Below are positions 35,306 through 48,832 of a DNA stretch of 64,000 nt, in pieces. The stretch's first letter is position 1. Each line of letters starts with the position of its first letter. A program made the position numbers and the translations under genes. Source of the stretch: Daldinia sp. FL1419 (Eukaryota; Ascomycota; Sordariomycetes; Xylariales; Hypoxylaceae); the NCBI GenBank assembly GCA_025201765.1, contig MU623352.1:62001-126000 (forward strand). The letters run 5' to 3'. The notes beneath the pieces are model-generated. The model had not been told where the DNA came from. It saw only the letters and a program-made list of their open reading frames with translations, and searched no databases.

Positions 35306-38300
35306 TGCAATGGTAATCTGTTTCCCCGCCCAGCCGAGGGAGCCAATTCTTCCAAGTCTGGCATACCTTGGATCTTCAATTCTTCATTTACAGCCCACAG
35401 CCCCGAACCCTGAAAAAAATAAAAAAGAACACAATCCCATTTAACCACTTGACAACGGCACCCACTCTTTACACATTCTTACATCTCAGCTGCGCAGTTG
35501 ACTAACCCTCCATTCTCTCATGTGACCTCGCCTCGTCACAAATTCGCGAGCTGTTAGGTTGCGCTGTTAAAATAATAGCCCCGAGCGAGGTGGGCAGATA
35601 TTAAAAGACACTATTTATTTCTCCTTATAACCCGCACGACCCCGTGAGGGGAGAGATATGGGAAATGAAGTACCGTCTTTGACAATGATGGTGATGATGA
35701 TAATGGTGATGATATCTCTGCTATCACAAAATATACCTTGAAGTATCGAGACAACGTGACCCCGACATACTACGTACCGACGCAAGATTGTGTCATTCAA
35801 GGCTCGATAATTCGTCCCTTTCTTTTCTGTCGATAGGAAATAATGAGCGGTCAAGCGCAAGTACAGTCAGTAAACAATACATCAAGTACAGCAAATATAC
35901 CGGCTTAATACAGCAAGTACATTATACTATTGTATAAAAAAAGCTACTTACATACTTACATATACCTACGTACTAAGTAAAATAGGGGGTGGGGGGTTGG
36001 AGTCTTGACCGGACGAATACTTTCACGATCTTCCCGACCCTAGCCCTCGTCGACCCAACCTTCTAGTTATAGTAAATGCAACTATTAATAACTAGGTACT
36101 ACGCACGTAGCCATGCAGACAGTTTTGCTAGTCTTTTTTTTTTTAAGTGATGCAAAAAGAAGAGGGGGTGATAGATTTTGATAATCCTATCACTCAAAAG
36201 TACCGATGTATTATTGAAGATTTTCCCATACTTTTCCACTCGTACAATATGTTGACCTAATAAAGCTCGTTGTTTGCTCATTTGACTCGGAAGGATACCT
36301 AAAAGTTGAGAGGGAAAAAAATAAAAAGGGCCATCTCAAACTGGAGCCTATTCCCCAAATGGCAGATGCAATGCAGGTCGGCAGGAAGGTACATAAGTAC
36401 CTGGGTACTTAGGGTAGTACGAACATAAGCCAAGTGCGTCATTGCATTGTGTACGTCATCTCACCTGCATAGAATTTTATAATTTGTTGCACGGTCGTTA
36501 GCTGCCGGATGAGATTGTCCGTCGGGAATCTATGTTGGAATCTATACTAACCTTAGAGTGTAATAGGTCATGGTTGGAAAAAATGTATTGATCGTTAAAA
36601 TGTTGTTTGACCAAATTTTTTCGTTGCTATTAGGACGTTACTGATACCCTGTATCGTATTACCCAAAGTTGTAGTTACGATTAAAGTGGTCGTGCTGCCG
36701 ATCCCGATGGAGAAAGGCGTTCGCAATCGCAAATTTCCTAACCCAGATTTTGAGATTCTATGTACGCGTGCCATAATGTAGCGTAAATCGGGTGGAGTGG
36801 CTTAGTGATAAAATAAAATATGTAGAAGTAAATAGAATAAAATAAAAGTAGAAAATAAGTGGCCTGCTGTTTGCACGAAGAGTTATCAAAAATAGCAACA
36901 GCTTATTAGACTTATAGAATTATATTGCTTCGTAAAAAAAAGGTTGCTTGGACGTATTAGTGTGATGATGGTAACACCGTATTCCCTAATTGCACCATCG
37001 CAAAAAATTGCTTCATTCCCGTAATTGCAGCTTACTGTATATGATGTATTATGGATTATTGATTTATTGATTTATTGGTTTACCGTCTATCATGATCTGT
37101 ACCTATGATATGTATGATCTATCTATATGATCCGTATGGGCTGTAATAATTCTTAGAGAATTCGGCCCTCGTCTCAAACTCTCCAACTGTTTCATACTTC
37201 AGAAGGACATGATTCGTCGTACCTTGTTATACACATCTACAGTGAGGCATAACCCCGTCCGAGAGAAAAAGTGTTTCAAGATGACGAAATGTGTCTCAGT
37301 TCGCGTGACATTGCACATAAGTCCTTAACCTATCAGTGATGCTGTGAACCGAAGCAATTCCTATCGCTACGAGCCAATGGGGGAATGACTAGGGTAATTA
37401 AAGAGGATTACTTTTCAAAGTTGACAGCTTTCCCAGGTTATCCGCTTAATACAAACCCGGAGTTTGCGTGGTATACAATAACCCGTTTCCGGAGATTAAG
37501 GGTCCTCCCGTCTGTCTACAAGGTATGTGTACACTACAACCAGACAAGTTGACAGGACCCAAGAAACGGATCAAAAATATTATCTTTAGCGTCCAATCCC
37601 AAAGAAAGAAAGCACACCGGCGAATGCTAATAACCCGCTTGTCTACTTGTCTTAGATCTCTCACACGCAACCCCGCGTAACCGGCATCAGAATCATGACG
37701 CTCACTGACATGATATTTGGCCTTGGTATTTAATTTGGGGGTTTGCATTCCTTGATTGAAATCACGTATTATTAAATAATAATAATATCCTCTAACGCCT
37801 CCAACAAGTGACTTCATGCAAGAATCATTAAACGACTCAGCCAAGACACGGGGGGCACGTTGAAATATGACAGAAAATATGAGAATCAATATTAGTAATA
37901 GCCTCTCTCTCAGGGCGTCAATGTACCTCGAAACGACGAGAATTACTGCTTAAGTAATACCATAATATGATACCTATGCTTGGAATATGTACCTAGGTTA
38001 GGTATGTGGCTCTAAGCACGGATTCTGCTGCCTCACGGAAAACTTGCCGGCCGAGTCAACCCCCTCGCTTGCGCCCCGGCAGTCTTTTTTTTCTCTCGAC
38101 TTACTTACAGCTGAGAATAGCGTCTGCCCGAGGCCCACAGCGATTCTCTTTACATCCCAGCCACCTGGGACAGTTAGGAACAGTACCGCATGAATCAGGT
38201 CATTATCCACTTACCCGCCTACGGAGCACTAAAATAGGCTCTTCTTCTACACGGACAATACTCAAAGTGGTTTAGAGAAGCTCCCTTAGGGCTGCTGCTA

Positions 38301-41300
38301 CGCTGTCCTTCGCGTGACTATCGACATTCCCACGATCTGCTTCGTCGATATTCGATCAAATCGTAGGCTAATAGAAAGAGGGTATGGTGTGAAAATCCTC
38401 ATCGTTACGCTTTTTTTTTTTTTTTTTGGTGCATATCCATAGGTGTCACACAACGATCTACGTCGTCTCACGCCGGTCTCTCGGGGTGTTACTGAGAAAT
38501 TCCACACCGATCGTTTCCCCGTGATGAGAGATAGGGAGATGAAAAAACCAACGGGAATACCTGAGCTTTTATTCGCTCCTACCTATTCCGATCCGCGCTC
38601 ATCCTTCCGAGATAGTTATACTGCATGTGCAGCGCATGTGGAGGCCGGAAGCCATCACCAACGTTGCACGGCATAACACTGGTTGAGTGGCTTACCCCTT
38701 ATCAGTTGGGACTGTGCTCTTGGTCTGTACATAACTTCAAGTGAAGCTACACGCCCAATACGTTACAAGCCAGCATCGTGCCCAGGTACCAAAGCAGGTC
38801 TGACGATATACATACCGGTGACCTTGAAGCCCATACTTAACCCCCCAACGGTTTAGAGCTAGCTTCTCTCGTGGGTTAGCGAGACTATTCATAGGGTGAG
38901 GCGTCGGAGCCGTAGCATGGAGTAGCCTATTCCCCCGTAGACCCTTCTAGGCAAGCCATTGGCTCATGTATGTAAACCCTCCGAGTCTTCTACTCTCTAT
39001 GCGGGAAATTTTCATCCGCTCTAGTCGCGGAATCATGTCGGCCAGTCAGCTAGTAAAGATGCCATATTGATACCCTCCCAAGACCTTTGTATATGAACCT
39101 AGTAAGTAACGACACGTTGCGAGTCGTGTGTATCACAGCTCAAGGGCCCTCGAAGTTAAGGTTGCTTCGACATTGAAGGATTGTGGGAGAGTGGACTGAT
39201 AAACACATGCCATTCTGGTCCAGTGTTCCCCGACGTCAAAATAGTTCCGAAGAGACGTCAATACACGGCAGGCCTTGGCCGCAGGATGCTTACGTATGTC
39301 AACCGGCGTATTCGACGCACATACGTTGTCTCAACCCAAGCGTCCAAGGCTACGGCACGTAGAAAGCTTGTAGAAGGATAAACAGGGATAGTGAGGCTAC
39401 GTTGCCCAAGACCTGAGGCTGTAATACCACTGCCCCTGAGTGAGGTTACCCATTGTTAGTTGAAGCGGATAGGTCTCCGGGGATAAGGGGGAACTCCAGT
39501 AAAGCAGTGTCGACTTCAGCTGTTTAGGGGTGCGAAGTGACACTACGAAGTGACACCTGAGGCCTGCGCTGTTGGGGTTCAGGAGGAGTGTTCGTCGCGT
39601 TCGTATATCCTCGAATTATGCGGATCCTACAATATTCGCCTATGCATTGTAATTTATGGTTATAGCATAAAAATGACGAAATGGTGTTGTATAAAAGTCT
39701 AGACACAAACTCTTAAAGCCCGAGTGTGAATATAAACGTGTATTTCATGAAGCCAGTCCGTGTATCTAGCATCACTCAAATCCTCACGCATCCTTCGATT
39801 TTCCCCGATATATTATAAATGTTTCTTGCTACTTATGCCGAAAATAGCGGGATATGGAATAGCGTTGAGTTATTGAATTCCACCAAGCTAACTCCCAAAA
39901 AGAGCTAATAGAAGCGTTTGACTCGATACGGCGCGCTTTGTGTGTGAGCATCGTAGTAGACGGAATTTCACCCTCCTTGAATTAAGGATTGGACACTACC
40001 CTAATGAGCAACAAGGTTCAAGAGACAAGTTAGTAGTACGAGTATGTTGTGTATATTATTTTCCGGATTGACTACCTTGCTCGTGACACCCATCGTGTTC
40101 CCTCGTTAGGCGTCAGTGCCTTGAGGATACGCTTCTCGTCTGGTAACAATTAGGGTTGTATGTGATGAGATTGGTAGTGTCACCCTCGTGGGGTATGCGG
40201 GTTCGTCTAGGATATGTAAGAATCTTAGAGAAACCTATGCTTATACGTAGGAACGAAACACATAATAAAAGACCTACTATGAGAACAAGTATTTTGAGTA
40301 AACTTGGGATATCCGATATCATCCTAGATGAGAGATACTCTCGCAGTGACCTTAGAATTGTTAGATTTAGGTATAACTAAGCCCCAGTAAAACCGTGACA
40401 TCCCCAATTTTGATAACCTTTAGAGCATCGAGACTAGTTATATATTTTGAGTTTCTTATATTGTAGACCAACGCAACCGCATTTAATAACGCACCATTTA
40501 GACTAAGAGTTATCATATGATGGCGAAATGACTTCACACACCAAGCCATAATTCTAAGATATACTTACCGTAAAAGTATACTCTTAGAGAGCATGCCAAT
40601 ATATGGGCGAGCTTCTCGTCTCTATCATCTATGTTGACCGATCGACTGCGCCATATCTAGGTAGCTTCCACTTGAAGTTGGTACTATCGTAAGAGGTGAT
40701 TCGAAACCCCTGGGTAGATGAATAGATACAAATAGGTGCTCATAGTCTAATGACTTAGTCATTCACGTTTGGCGAAATTTTGGATGCTACCCCTTCAACC
40801 TTGAAATCGAGAGCTTGTAAGCTGTGTAAGCGACCCCTCAAGAAAAAAACGCGAGCGAGAGCGTTACTCATGAATTGATATTCATCTATCAGTATGTATA
40901 TCCAGTTGAATGCCTATGCATTCATCCAGCCAGTAAACATTAGAGCTACGGATTATCGTGGGTGTATTTGAGGCGCATGCGAGATGTTCATTTGGCCTAT
41001 TCGGACTTATCATGATAATATCAGAGCTGGACTAAGACGTATTAACCACCGATGACCTCATTGAAAGCTACTAATTCGCGTCGTCTGCCAAGCTTGATCC
41101 GCCTCGTGAGCCTAGTTCGGGATTTTTTGAAGCTGAAAGAGGATTTAAAGTTGATGAAAATCGATGGAAAAGACATGGTTTGTCGTGTTAGGCCGGCCAG
41201 GCTGTGTGTGCCCTGTCAGCCCATCAGCTTTCTCCACATACCCCTTTCTGGCAGTCTGGGCATTACCAGGATAAGCTTCCGCATGCTAACCCTTAGTAGC

Positions 41301-41480
41301 CCTATTGAACCAATTACAAGTTGAAGTTGAAGTTGAATAAAGTAGCTACCCCAGAAATTAAACACGCCGTATCCTATTTCGGACTAGTTTACGGGGTCCT
41401 CTGGTGCTCTGTCAACAATGCCGCCATGGATTTCCATCTTGCCTTTTCCGTTTACTACCTAAACGCCCAGCCTGCCAGCT

Positions 41481-41549
41481 CGTCTAGTCGTCTAGTCGTC
41501 TAAACGTCACCTCATCACCTCATCATCTCATCCATCTCATCCATCTCAC
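41481..41549 (+). repeat. Short tandem repeats upstream of the M13 peptidase gene
   Basis: Three copies of CGTCTAGT (41481-41504, the last imperfect) are followed by CTCATC/CATCTCATC repeats (41511-41549). They lie 225-290 bp before the start codon, in the probable promoter or leader. Confidence 0.75.
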
Positions 41550-41772
41550 CCTTTCCATACGTATATGTATAGCCGTATTAATATTGATTGCTATTTGTTA
41601 CCACTTCATAACTACGGATATGCGAAACCCGCTATAATCTATCCTAGGTAGTTCAGTTGTGCCATGCTGTGGTAGGCTTATTTTACGGAGATCGGATTCG
41701 GTACTCCCACGAGAGTGCGTCTTGCCGTCGCCGCTTAGCCTCAAATTCCATCATCATTTTAATCAATAAACC

Positions 41773-44700
41773 ATGGCCGACCGAAGTCAGCTTTCAAATA
41801 GCGAGCGGGCACCCCTGCTTCGTGATGCATCTGGCAATGGTAACCGTGTCGACGTTGCCGTAGGAAATGCGACTACGGAAGAGGACCTCGCCCTTCTCAA
41901 CGATCAAGTTAAGACCTGGAGGCGCCGCCGTTGGATATCTTTGGTTGTCAGCGTTTTTCTCATCATCGCCTTCATTGTAATATTAATTCTATCTGGCCGT
42001 AAGTATCCTTCCTTGAGCGCACTTATCCCCCTCGCATTTTGTTTGCTGTGTGTTGGTGTTACCAATCTATATGTTATTCGGTCGCTTGTATGAAACTTTT
42101 ATCGGCTGTATCACCAAGTTCACGCTTCGTGATATATTACTACGCCCTTTTATCCTAGCACCCGAATGCGGTCGGTCTTTAGCTAGATCAGGCGGGATAT
42201 CACGCCCTGCTTGACGCAATTCCTGTAACTGGAAGGAAAGGGAAACTTTACATTCATCCGCGAATTCTTCCTCCCCACTAGATCAGATTCTACTTGAGCC
42301 TGCAACCTCGTATTTCCGGATTTACCGGGAACTTATCTTCTACAGCGTCCACTAAACCTCAATTCCTCACCTTCTAAAAACTCACATCCACTTGGAAGTT
42401 GTCTAACAATAATATAGTATTGTCACGTGCTCGACGGAAGCCTGGCATGAGTTCGTCGTTGTGTCTGTCGCCGGCCGTATGTAGTACCACCAGCCCAAGC
42501 CCAAGCCCCTTTCTGCAGCCTGTGTTCGAAAGTAAAACTTCGTAGCTGCACTCTCTGAAAAGCTGTTTCACCTCAACAACGGCCTAGACCCTTGCCAATC
42601 TTATAAAGAAAAAGAATATTAACTTTTCATCATAGTGCATCCACGCAGCGTCCGAAATCCTCTGTTAGTCAATCTCTATAATCTTGAGTTTTTGAGCGGA
42701 AGCTTATTGTATTACCAGATAATCTCTCTCCGGACTATCAGACAATCGATCCCTGTACAAATTTCGACACTCTCGTCTGTGAAGGATTTGGTAGCCGTCA
42801 TGACATTCCGCAGGATCTATCCACATTTTCGACAGCAACTATTATGTCTGAAAATGGACGAACTACCCTTAGACATATTCTAGAATCCCCTTATCCAGCT
42901 ACCTCTAAGGTGAGTAGGTATCCAGTGTGATTAAGTTTCGGGACTCAGTTTCCCAACCTCAGGGTTCGCCTAAGAGTATAATGAAACATAATCGTACTCC
43001 CTACTCTTTAGGCCTTAATTGTTTTTGCTAATATACACTTTGTAGCATTCGACCTTCTCGCCTCAGAATCTCGTCAAGCTTGCTGCTTCCGCCGATGAAG
43101 AGAATTTCCGTATGATACAAGATGCTTACAATTCATGCTTAGATGAGGAAACTCTTCAGAAAGTAGGCGTTGAGCCTCTTATCAGCTTAATAGACCAGGT
43201 TGCTGCCTCTTTTCCTGTCGATGCCGCCGGGAGCGATTCGCCGCTTGAAGAGGCGGACTATGCTGCTCTTAGCGATACTATCCTACTCTTGGAGAGAATA
43301 GGAGTGCCTTCCTTTTTGGGTATTATTACTGAAGCTGACAGCAAGAATCCTGATGTGGTTATTATTCAAGCTTTCCCAGGAGAATTGTCACTGCCTTCAC
43401 CGGAATATTATCAGGATAACGATACCTTGAGCAAGTATGAAACTGTGCTAGGAGAAGTTTTCACTAGCCTTCTTCCCACGAGCTCTTCGAAATCATCGGC
43501 TAAGCAACTTGCTAAATCTGTCATTGAACTTGAGAAAAAGATTGCGGTAGTGACACCACCTCTTCAGGATCAATCAGACGTCACAGTAAGTAAACCCATT
43601 AATCTACTCTAATTTTCCAAACAGCACTGACTAGCTTAGAAATACTACAACATTGTCAATATTGATGATACCGGCAAGATTGGTCCAGCAATCGGACTAG
43701 ACTCTGTTGTCAAGGGCTTAGCTCCAGAGGATTATACAGAAGAAACAATGCTATTGGCGTTTCCAGAATATCTAGGCAATGTCTCCGAAATCCTCACCAA
43801 GACTCCAAAGGCCACCATACAAAGCTTTTTAGTTTGGAAACTAGTGGACCAATACTCTTCTTACGTCGAAGGGCCAGAAGTCCAGCCGATCACCCGGTTT
43901 TCTAATATTCTAGCTGGAAGGGTATGTGTTATTCTCTATATTTAGAGGGGGTGGATATTAATGATTTATAGGACCCTGACACGACGACTGAGCGCTGGAA
44001 GACGTGTGTTAATTATGTTGATTCTACTCTGGGTTGGATCTTGAGCCGATTTTATATCGAGGCCACTTTCTCCGACGAAGCGAAGAAATTCGGTAACCAG
44101 ATCGTCCTTGACATCAAGAAGCAGTTCATTTCGAAGCTGAACGAGCTTGATTGGATGGACGATTCTGTTAAGAAATTGGCTGTCAATAAGGTAAACAACA
44201 TTGACCAGAAGATCGGCTACCCGACAACTTCTCCTAATGTAACAAATCCGGATGCGCTGCAAACTTATTACAGCGGCTTGAAAGTCACCGGTTCCTTCTT
44301 CAACAACACCCTATCAAGCAATAAGCTGGAAACCAACAGAACCTGGTCAAAACTTGGCAAGCCAGTTGATCGTGGCGAGTGGGGTATGCAAGCCGACATC
44401 GTCAATGCCTACTACAGTCCGTCCGGAAACGAGATCGTCTTCCCGGCCGGCATCATGCAGTTCCCTGTCTTCCAGTTGGAACTACCTAGCTACGTTTCTT
44501 ACGGCGCTTTTGCCTCGGTTGCTGGCCACGAACTCTCCCACGCATTTGACAACTCGGGCCGACACTACGATGAGAACGGCAACTTCAAGGATTGGTGGAC
44601 GAATAGCACGGTGCAGGAATTCGAGAAGCGCGCTAACTGCTTCGTGGAGCAGTATAGCAACTTCACCATCGAGGGCAGTGATGGCAAGGACCTGCATGTC

Positions 44701-45021
44701 AACGGACAACTAACACTGGGAGAAAACATTGCCGACGCCGGTGGCGTCTCGGCCGCTTTCGCGGCGTGGAAGGGCCATACCGAGAAGTCGCCCGACCAAA
44801 ATCTCCCCGGACTAGACTTCTTCACACAAGATCAGCTTTTCTTTGTCTTCTACGCTAACTGGTGGTGCGGCAAGAACCGTAAGGAGGAAGCTATCCGCCG
44901 CATCTACACGGACCCACACTCACCGGCTTTTGCGCGTGTGTTGGGAACGACTGCGAATTCGAAGGCGTTCCGGGAGAGCTTCAACTGCCCGGTTAAGGAG
45001 CCTACGTGCGAATTGTGGTGA
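41773..45021 (+). CDS. M13 family zinc metallopeptidase (neprilysin-like), type II membrane protein
   Basis: Seven exons: 41773-41998, 42418-42476, 42636-42663, 42719-42909, 43046-43585, 43640-43921 and 43972-45021; they join to 791 residues in one frame. The N-terminal 53 residues are cytosolic with RRRR before one membrane segment (about 54-74), so the catalytic part should face outside or the lumen. Family signatures: CLSPACIHAASEIL and DPCTNFDTLVCEGF at the start of the ectodomain; NAYYSPSGNEIVFPAGI; zinc motif HELSH (H628, E629, H632); GENIADAGG (third ligand E693, D697); and the C-terminal CELW. The 28-bp third exon is needed to rebuild the cysteine-rich start. The first intron is long (419 bp), and its alternatives cannot be excluded. 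It probably cleaves extracellular or vacuolar peptides; the substrate is unknown. Confidence 0.95.
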
Positions 45022-45609
45022 TGAGGGAAGTGGTGATGAGGGTTTGGGAATGATGCGGTATGGTTGGAACAGAAATTGATGTTTGTTTTGTATTCGATAC
45101 TTTAAACCAGGTAATGTTAGTCCGTTGCCATAGAGGCTTCATACATAACAATGTGGGCTTGGCTGTGATAATATTGTTTTCCTTTGGCGTAATATACGCG
45201 CAGTTTGACTACTCCTATAAGTTTGATACTAGATATTCTTCGATATTGTATGGTATAGCAGTAACGGAGCAAACAATATATCGATTCTTTTTTTTTATTT
45301 ACCTTATTCTTTTTAACCCTAACGTGAGATGCTAAGCGATGCTGAGTGGTATTTTCAATGTCCGCCGTGAGAGTTATACTAAATTCCCCAATTTGTGTAT
45401 AACTTAACGCTCCGGTGCCGTTCCAAACCCATCTAACCAGCGATGCGATTTCGTAGCCAAGCACCGTAGAGAAAGTAATCAAGCCCAACAGGTCTACCCG
45501 AGCCTGCCTAGTGGGGTATTTCCCGAAATACACAGTGTAATATGCCAATGTCCTTCCATTCACCGTACTTCCTTTGAGGGAACTATCTTCCCGTAAAAGT
45601 CCCACGGCT
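45022..45609. other. Convergent intergenic region
   Basis: 3' regions of the M13 peptidase gene (+) and the cytochrome b561 gene (-). No gene seen. Confidence 0.7.
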
Positions 45610-46555
45610 TTACAAGCCGAGCTTCTGTTTCCTGATCCGTGGAAAGACACCGACGACTATCAACACGGCGATGAGGATCGTAGCCCATAGCTTGAGCCCG
45701 AGGACATTTAGGTTGTAATCAGTCTGCGTGGCGCTGATTGTCGTAGCCGCGAGGAACAAGAGAAGAGCGTACCCGCTCGAGCGGTGGTATTTCCAGATGC
45801 TCTTCGCCTTGGCCTCGCCACCGTATAGCTTCGGGGTCGCAAACATCGTGAAACCAATCAGATACTGGGCCAGCAGCCAGAACGAGGCAGCGACACCCAG
45901 GTACCCGTGCACGGAGTGGAAGTGCGCGCCGTTATTTATAAACTTGTTGACCTCGATGCTAACCACGCCGACGGCGAATGTGACTATACCTAAAAAGTTT
46001 AGTCCGGCGTGGATTTTCTGCCCGACTTCCTTCTGGGCGCCGGTGTGCGTGGGCTGGAGGACGAGAATGGACTGGACGAGCACGAGTAGTCCGAACGATT
46101 GCGCGAGAGGGTGCACCGAGAATAGGATCAAGGGCCCGTTGAGAAAGACGGCGGCCCAGACGGAGGCTACGAGGAGGATGCCGCCAATCTCGGCGAGGAC
46201 GCCGGTGCCTGAGGACTGTATGAGCTTTGGCATGGTGACAGTGAAGTAATAAATAGCAAGTAGTAGAGGCCGCGATACGGTGGTAGGTAGGTAAGTATGA
46301 AGTAGCGAATATACACTATGTTACGAAACCGAGGGCAGGGAGCGAGGACTTGGATGAAACAGGATGACAACAAATAACAGATCTCTAGACAGAAGAAGAG
46401 AGAAATCCCGTACCGATGTAGAGGTTTTTGATTATGGGAGCACTGTCTCTTTGAGAAGCATCGCCCGAGTGGCCTAGCAGAGGTTCTAGATCGCCTTGTT
46501 GTCCGTTGTCCGAATCAACCGGGGGATGTTGGGGTATTCCCGTCGCCGACGCCAT
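45610..46555 (-). CDS. Cytochrome b561-domain membrane protein
   Basis: Two exons on the minus strand (46555-46414 and 46208-45610), 246 residues. Exon 2 alone has an internal ATG (46233), but a 142-bp upstream exon beginning MASATGIPQHPPVDS joins it in frame through a 205-bp intron; the junction reads NLYIG-TGVLAEIGG, matching the expected b561 start. The N-terminal 48 residues (LEPLLGHSGDASQ) are cytosolic. About six membrane helices follow. Histidines suited to bind two hemes are in FSVHPLAQ, HAGLNFLG, HFHSVHGYLG and KYHRSSGYAL. LQPTHTGAQK is also typical. No DOMON domain is attached. Such proteins move electrons across membranes, often from ascorbate-like donors; the partner here is unknown. 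It is divergent from allantoicase by 1.1 kb. Confidence 0.9.
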
Positions 46556-47646
46556 TCTGGCTATTTTTAATATGTCTTTTTTTTTTCTTTTTTCTTTTTT
46601 TCCCTTTCGCTGGCCCTAGGTACGGATCTACTGCTGCACTGCTACCTAGGGGGTCTGTATCTATGAACGACGAGTGATGCCTTACGTAGAAAAAAGAGTT
46701 GACAGGGAGAAGGAACCAAAAAAAAAAAGATTCAAGATGAGGATTGGTTTAGAGAACAATGCCGGAAATTCTTAAAGAGGTTGTTTTACCATCATCTTAC
46801 TTTCAAGTATTGTCAATAATGTATATCAGCTCGGCAGGATGGTTGGTAAGGTACATATAAGTTTCCTAAAAGGATCGAGCTCATCATCGACAGCGGACAT
46901 GACGGGCTTGACGGGTTGCTGCTGAAAGGGTAAGCTTCGACCTATCAGAGCCCTGCGATTCCCAAGCAGCCGCTGTATTGTAGGGCAGAGACATACGTAT
47001 GTCAGGGTGTCTAGTGCGGGGGAGTTACACAGATAACCCCTAGTTCCGGAAGGTCGCTTGTAATGTAGACCGACATCTTGACATGGAGTATATCGTATTC
47101 GATGTTGAAAAGGGGTGGTCATATGTGGATGTAATACATAAAAGGTCAGATGGAGGATTTTATATTATTAAATCCACGAAGGAGAAACCAATGAATTATT
47201 AATATTAGGTAGTTATACAAGAGAATACTAACTACCTACTTCACTAATAAGACATACAGGCGGAAGGATATGCGGGGTTGATAGGTATGTAACATAGTGC
47301 TCGGTACGTATACCATAGTACACAAACGATATTAGACATGTCATAGCCGCTAATCACAAAGATAACCCACCTACGCAATTGGTCAACAGTCCTCAGAGTT
47401 CACGCCCGGCTTCTGATAGATCCAATACACATGCAATTTTACATTATCGCCCGTAGCCGTATTCCGGAGCTTGCCCCACTAGATTAGCGTCTCGCGGCTT
47501 CGAGGTCGGAATGGGGGAGTTACTCCTCAGAAGCCATTTGCCCTTTGGCACAAGATAGACAATGTAAACTTATCTTGCTCTTTTTGTATTACCTTCGAGA
47601 AGCCTTCCTTTGAAAGAACGCCTCTTTGAACAAACCGATATTAAAC
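46556..47646. other. Divergent promoter region between cytochrome b561 and allantoicase
   Basis: No gene seen. T-rich and A-rich tracts lie near 46576-46605 and 46718-46728. The allantoicase side carries several GATA elements (annotated separately). Confidence 0.65.
47361..47574 (+). promoter_or_regulatory. Candidate GATA-factor sites upstream of allantoicase
   Basis: GATA cores occur at 47361 (AGATAAC), 47415 (TGATAG) and 47554 (AGATAG), and on the opposite strand at 47571-47574 (AAGATAAG), all within 290 bp of the start codon. Fungal AreA/Gln3-type factors bind HGATAR and activate purine-degradation genes when preferred nitrogen is short. The sites are seen; the regulation is inferred from the pathway. 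Confidence 0.5.
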
Positions 47647-48832
47647 ATGGCTGAGGACATCGAGTACAAGTTGGAGGCTGTCAAGGCCACGCCTATCGCC
47701 TCGGATGAAATCGATAAGACTTTCCGATCTACTAACATCGGTATGTGAATACGAGTATGCGTGGTGGCATCTGAAAAAAAAATTTAAAAAAAGTTTTACG
47801 TGCCAAGCGACTTATTTAGGATATGAACCTTCGGATAGAATAGCTTACACTTTGTCAGATTTGATCTCTGGAACATTGGGAGGCAAAGTCCTAGGCTTCT
47901 CGGACCAATGGTTTGCCGATGCCGTCAACTTGCTGACACCTACGCCTCCCATCAGGCAACCCGGTAAGATGGTTTACACCGGTGCCTGGTACGACGGCTG
48001 GGAAACAAGAAGACATAACCCGGAGCCCTTTGATTGGGTCGTCATCCGGCTCGGTGTTGCCTCCGGAACCGTAGAAGGAGTTGAGATTGATACCGCATTC
48101 TTCTCTGGTAACCATGCACCTGCAATTTCGGTTGAAGGATGCTTTTCTTCAGATGACGACGAAGTCCTCTCGTGGAAAGGAGGAAGGGGGAAATGGGAGA
48201 CCATTCTAGGCTTCCAAGAATGCGGTCCTTCGCAGAGATTTGGCTGGAAACTGGATAACCCTACCTCGAAGCAATATACGCACGTGAGGCTGAACATGTA
48301 TCCTGACGGTGGTATTGCGAGATTCCGATTATTCGGCCATGCAGTACCTGTTTTCCCGAACGACGTAGATGCAATCTTCGATCTAGCTGCTGCTCAAAAT
48401 GGTGGTGTAGCAGTCTCTTGCAGCGACCAGCACTTTGGAACAAAGGACAACCTCATCTTACCTGGGCGAGGCAAGGACATGGGAGACGGTTGGGAAACCG
48501 CACGATCTAGGACCAAGGGACATGTCGACTGGGCCATCATTCGCTTAGGTGCACCGGCTCTCATTCAAAGTTTTGTGGTGGACACGGCCTTTTTCAGAGG
48601 AAACTTTCCCCAGAAGACGAAAATCGATGCTATTGAATGGAAAGGGGCTGGGGAGCCTGCGGCGGATGCCGAGGGTTGGACTGAAGCGCTTGAGCCCAGT
48701 AAATGTGGCCCCGACCAGGAGCATAACTTTGACTCTGCGGTAAAGGATCAACGCTTTACTCATGTTAAACTTACTATCATTCCTGACGGAGGCGTCAAGC
48801 GGTTGCGAGTTTTGGCCAAGAGAGCTGTCTGA
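47647..48832 (+). CDS. DAL2: Allantoicase
   Basis: Hydrolyses allantoate to ureidoglycolate and urea in purine degradation, letting the fungus use purines as nitrogen. Two exons (47647-47740 and 47859-48832), 355 residues, the usual family length. Exon 1 starts MAEDIEYKLEAVKAT; the 118-bp intron splits the codon of D in TNI-DLISGTLGG. The protein is two related halves, each with the same core: FDWVVIRLGVASG...VDTAFF-like sequence with SGNHAP in the first, and VDWAIIRLGAPA...DTAFFRGNFP in the second, each preceded by DGWET(R/A)R. The duplicated jelly-roll fold and these motifs make the call secure. Taking an in-frame start inside the intron would give a wrong N-terminus. Confidence 0.96.

Larger units (their letters stand above)
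34238..41772. other. 7.5-kb gene-free region between divergent genes
   Basis: No supportable gene. The first few hundred bases should hold the promoter and leader of the histidine kinase gene. Visible items are: a cluster of CAGGGTT words (35248-35305); AAGTACAG repeats (about 35860-35925); an A/T-rich patch around 36780-37060; a T17 run (38411-38427); and a CGTCTAGT/CTCATC repeat just before the peptidase gene (41481-41549). The stretch 38000-41000 has ordinary base composition but no long frame, and may contain decayed mobile DNA. Confidence 0.55.

Noticed and set aside
37446..37889. 147-codon minus-strand open frame
   Set aside because: No recognisable motif; lies in a gene desert with a comparable overlapping frame on the other strand.
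44041..45021. Separate 326-residue peptidase gene
   Set aside because: It is the last exon of the M13 gene; the frame continues upstream to a proper acceptor at 43971.
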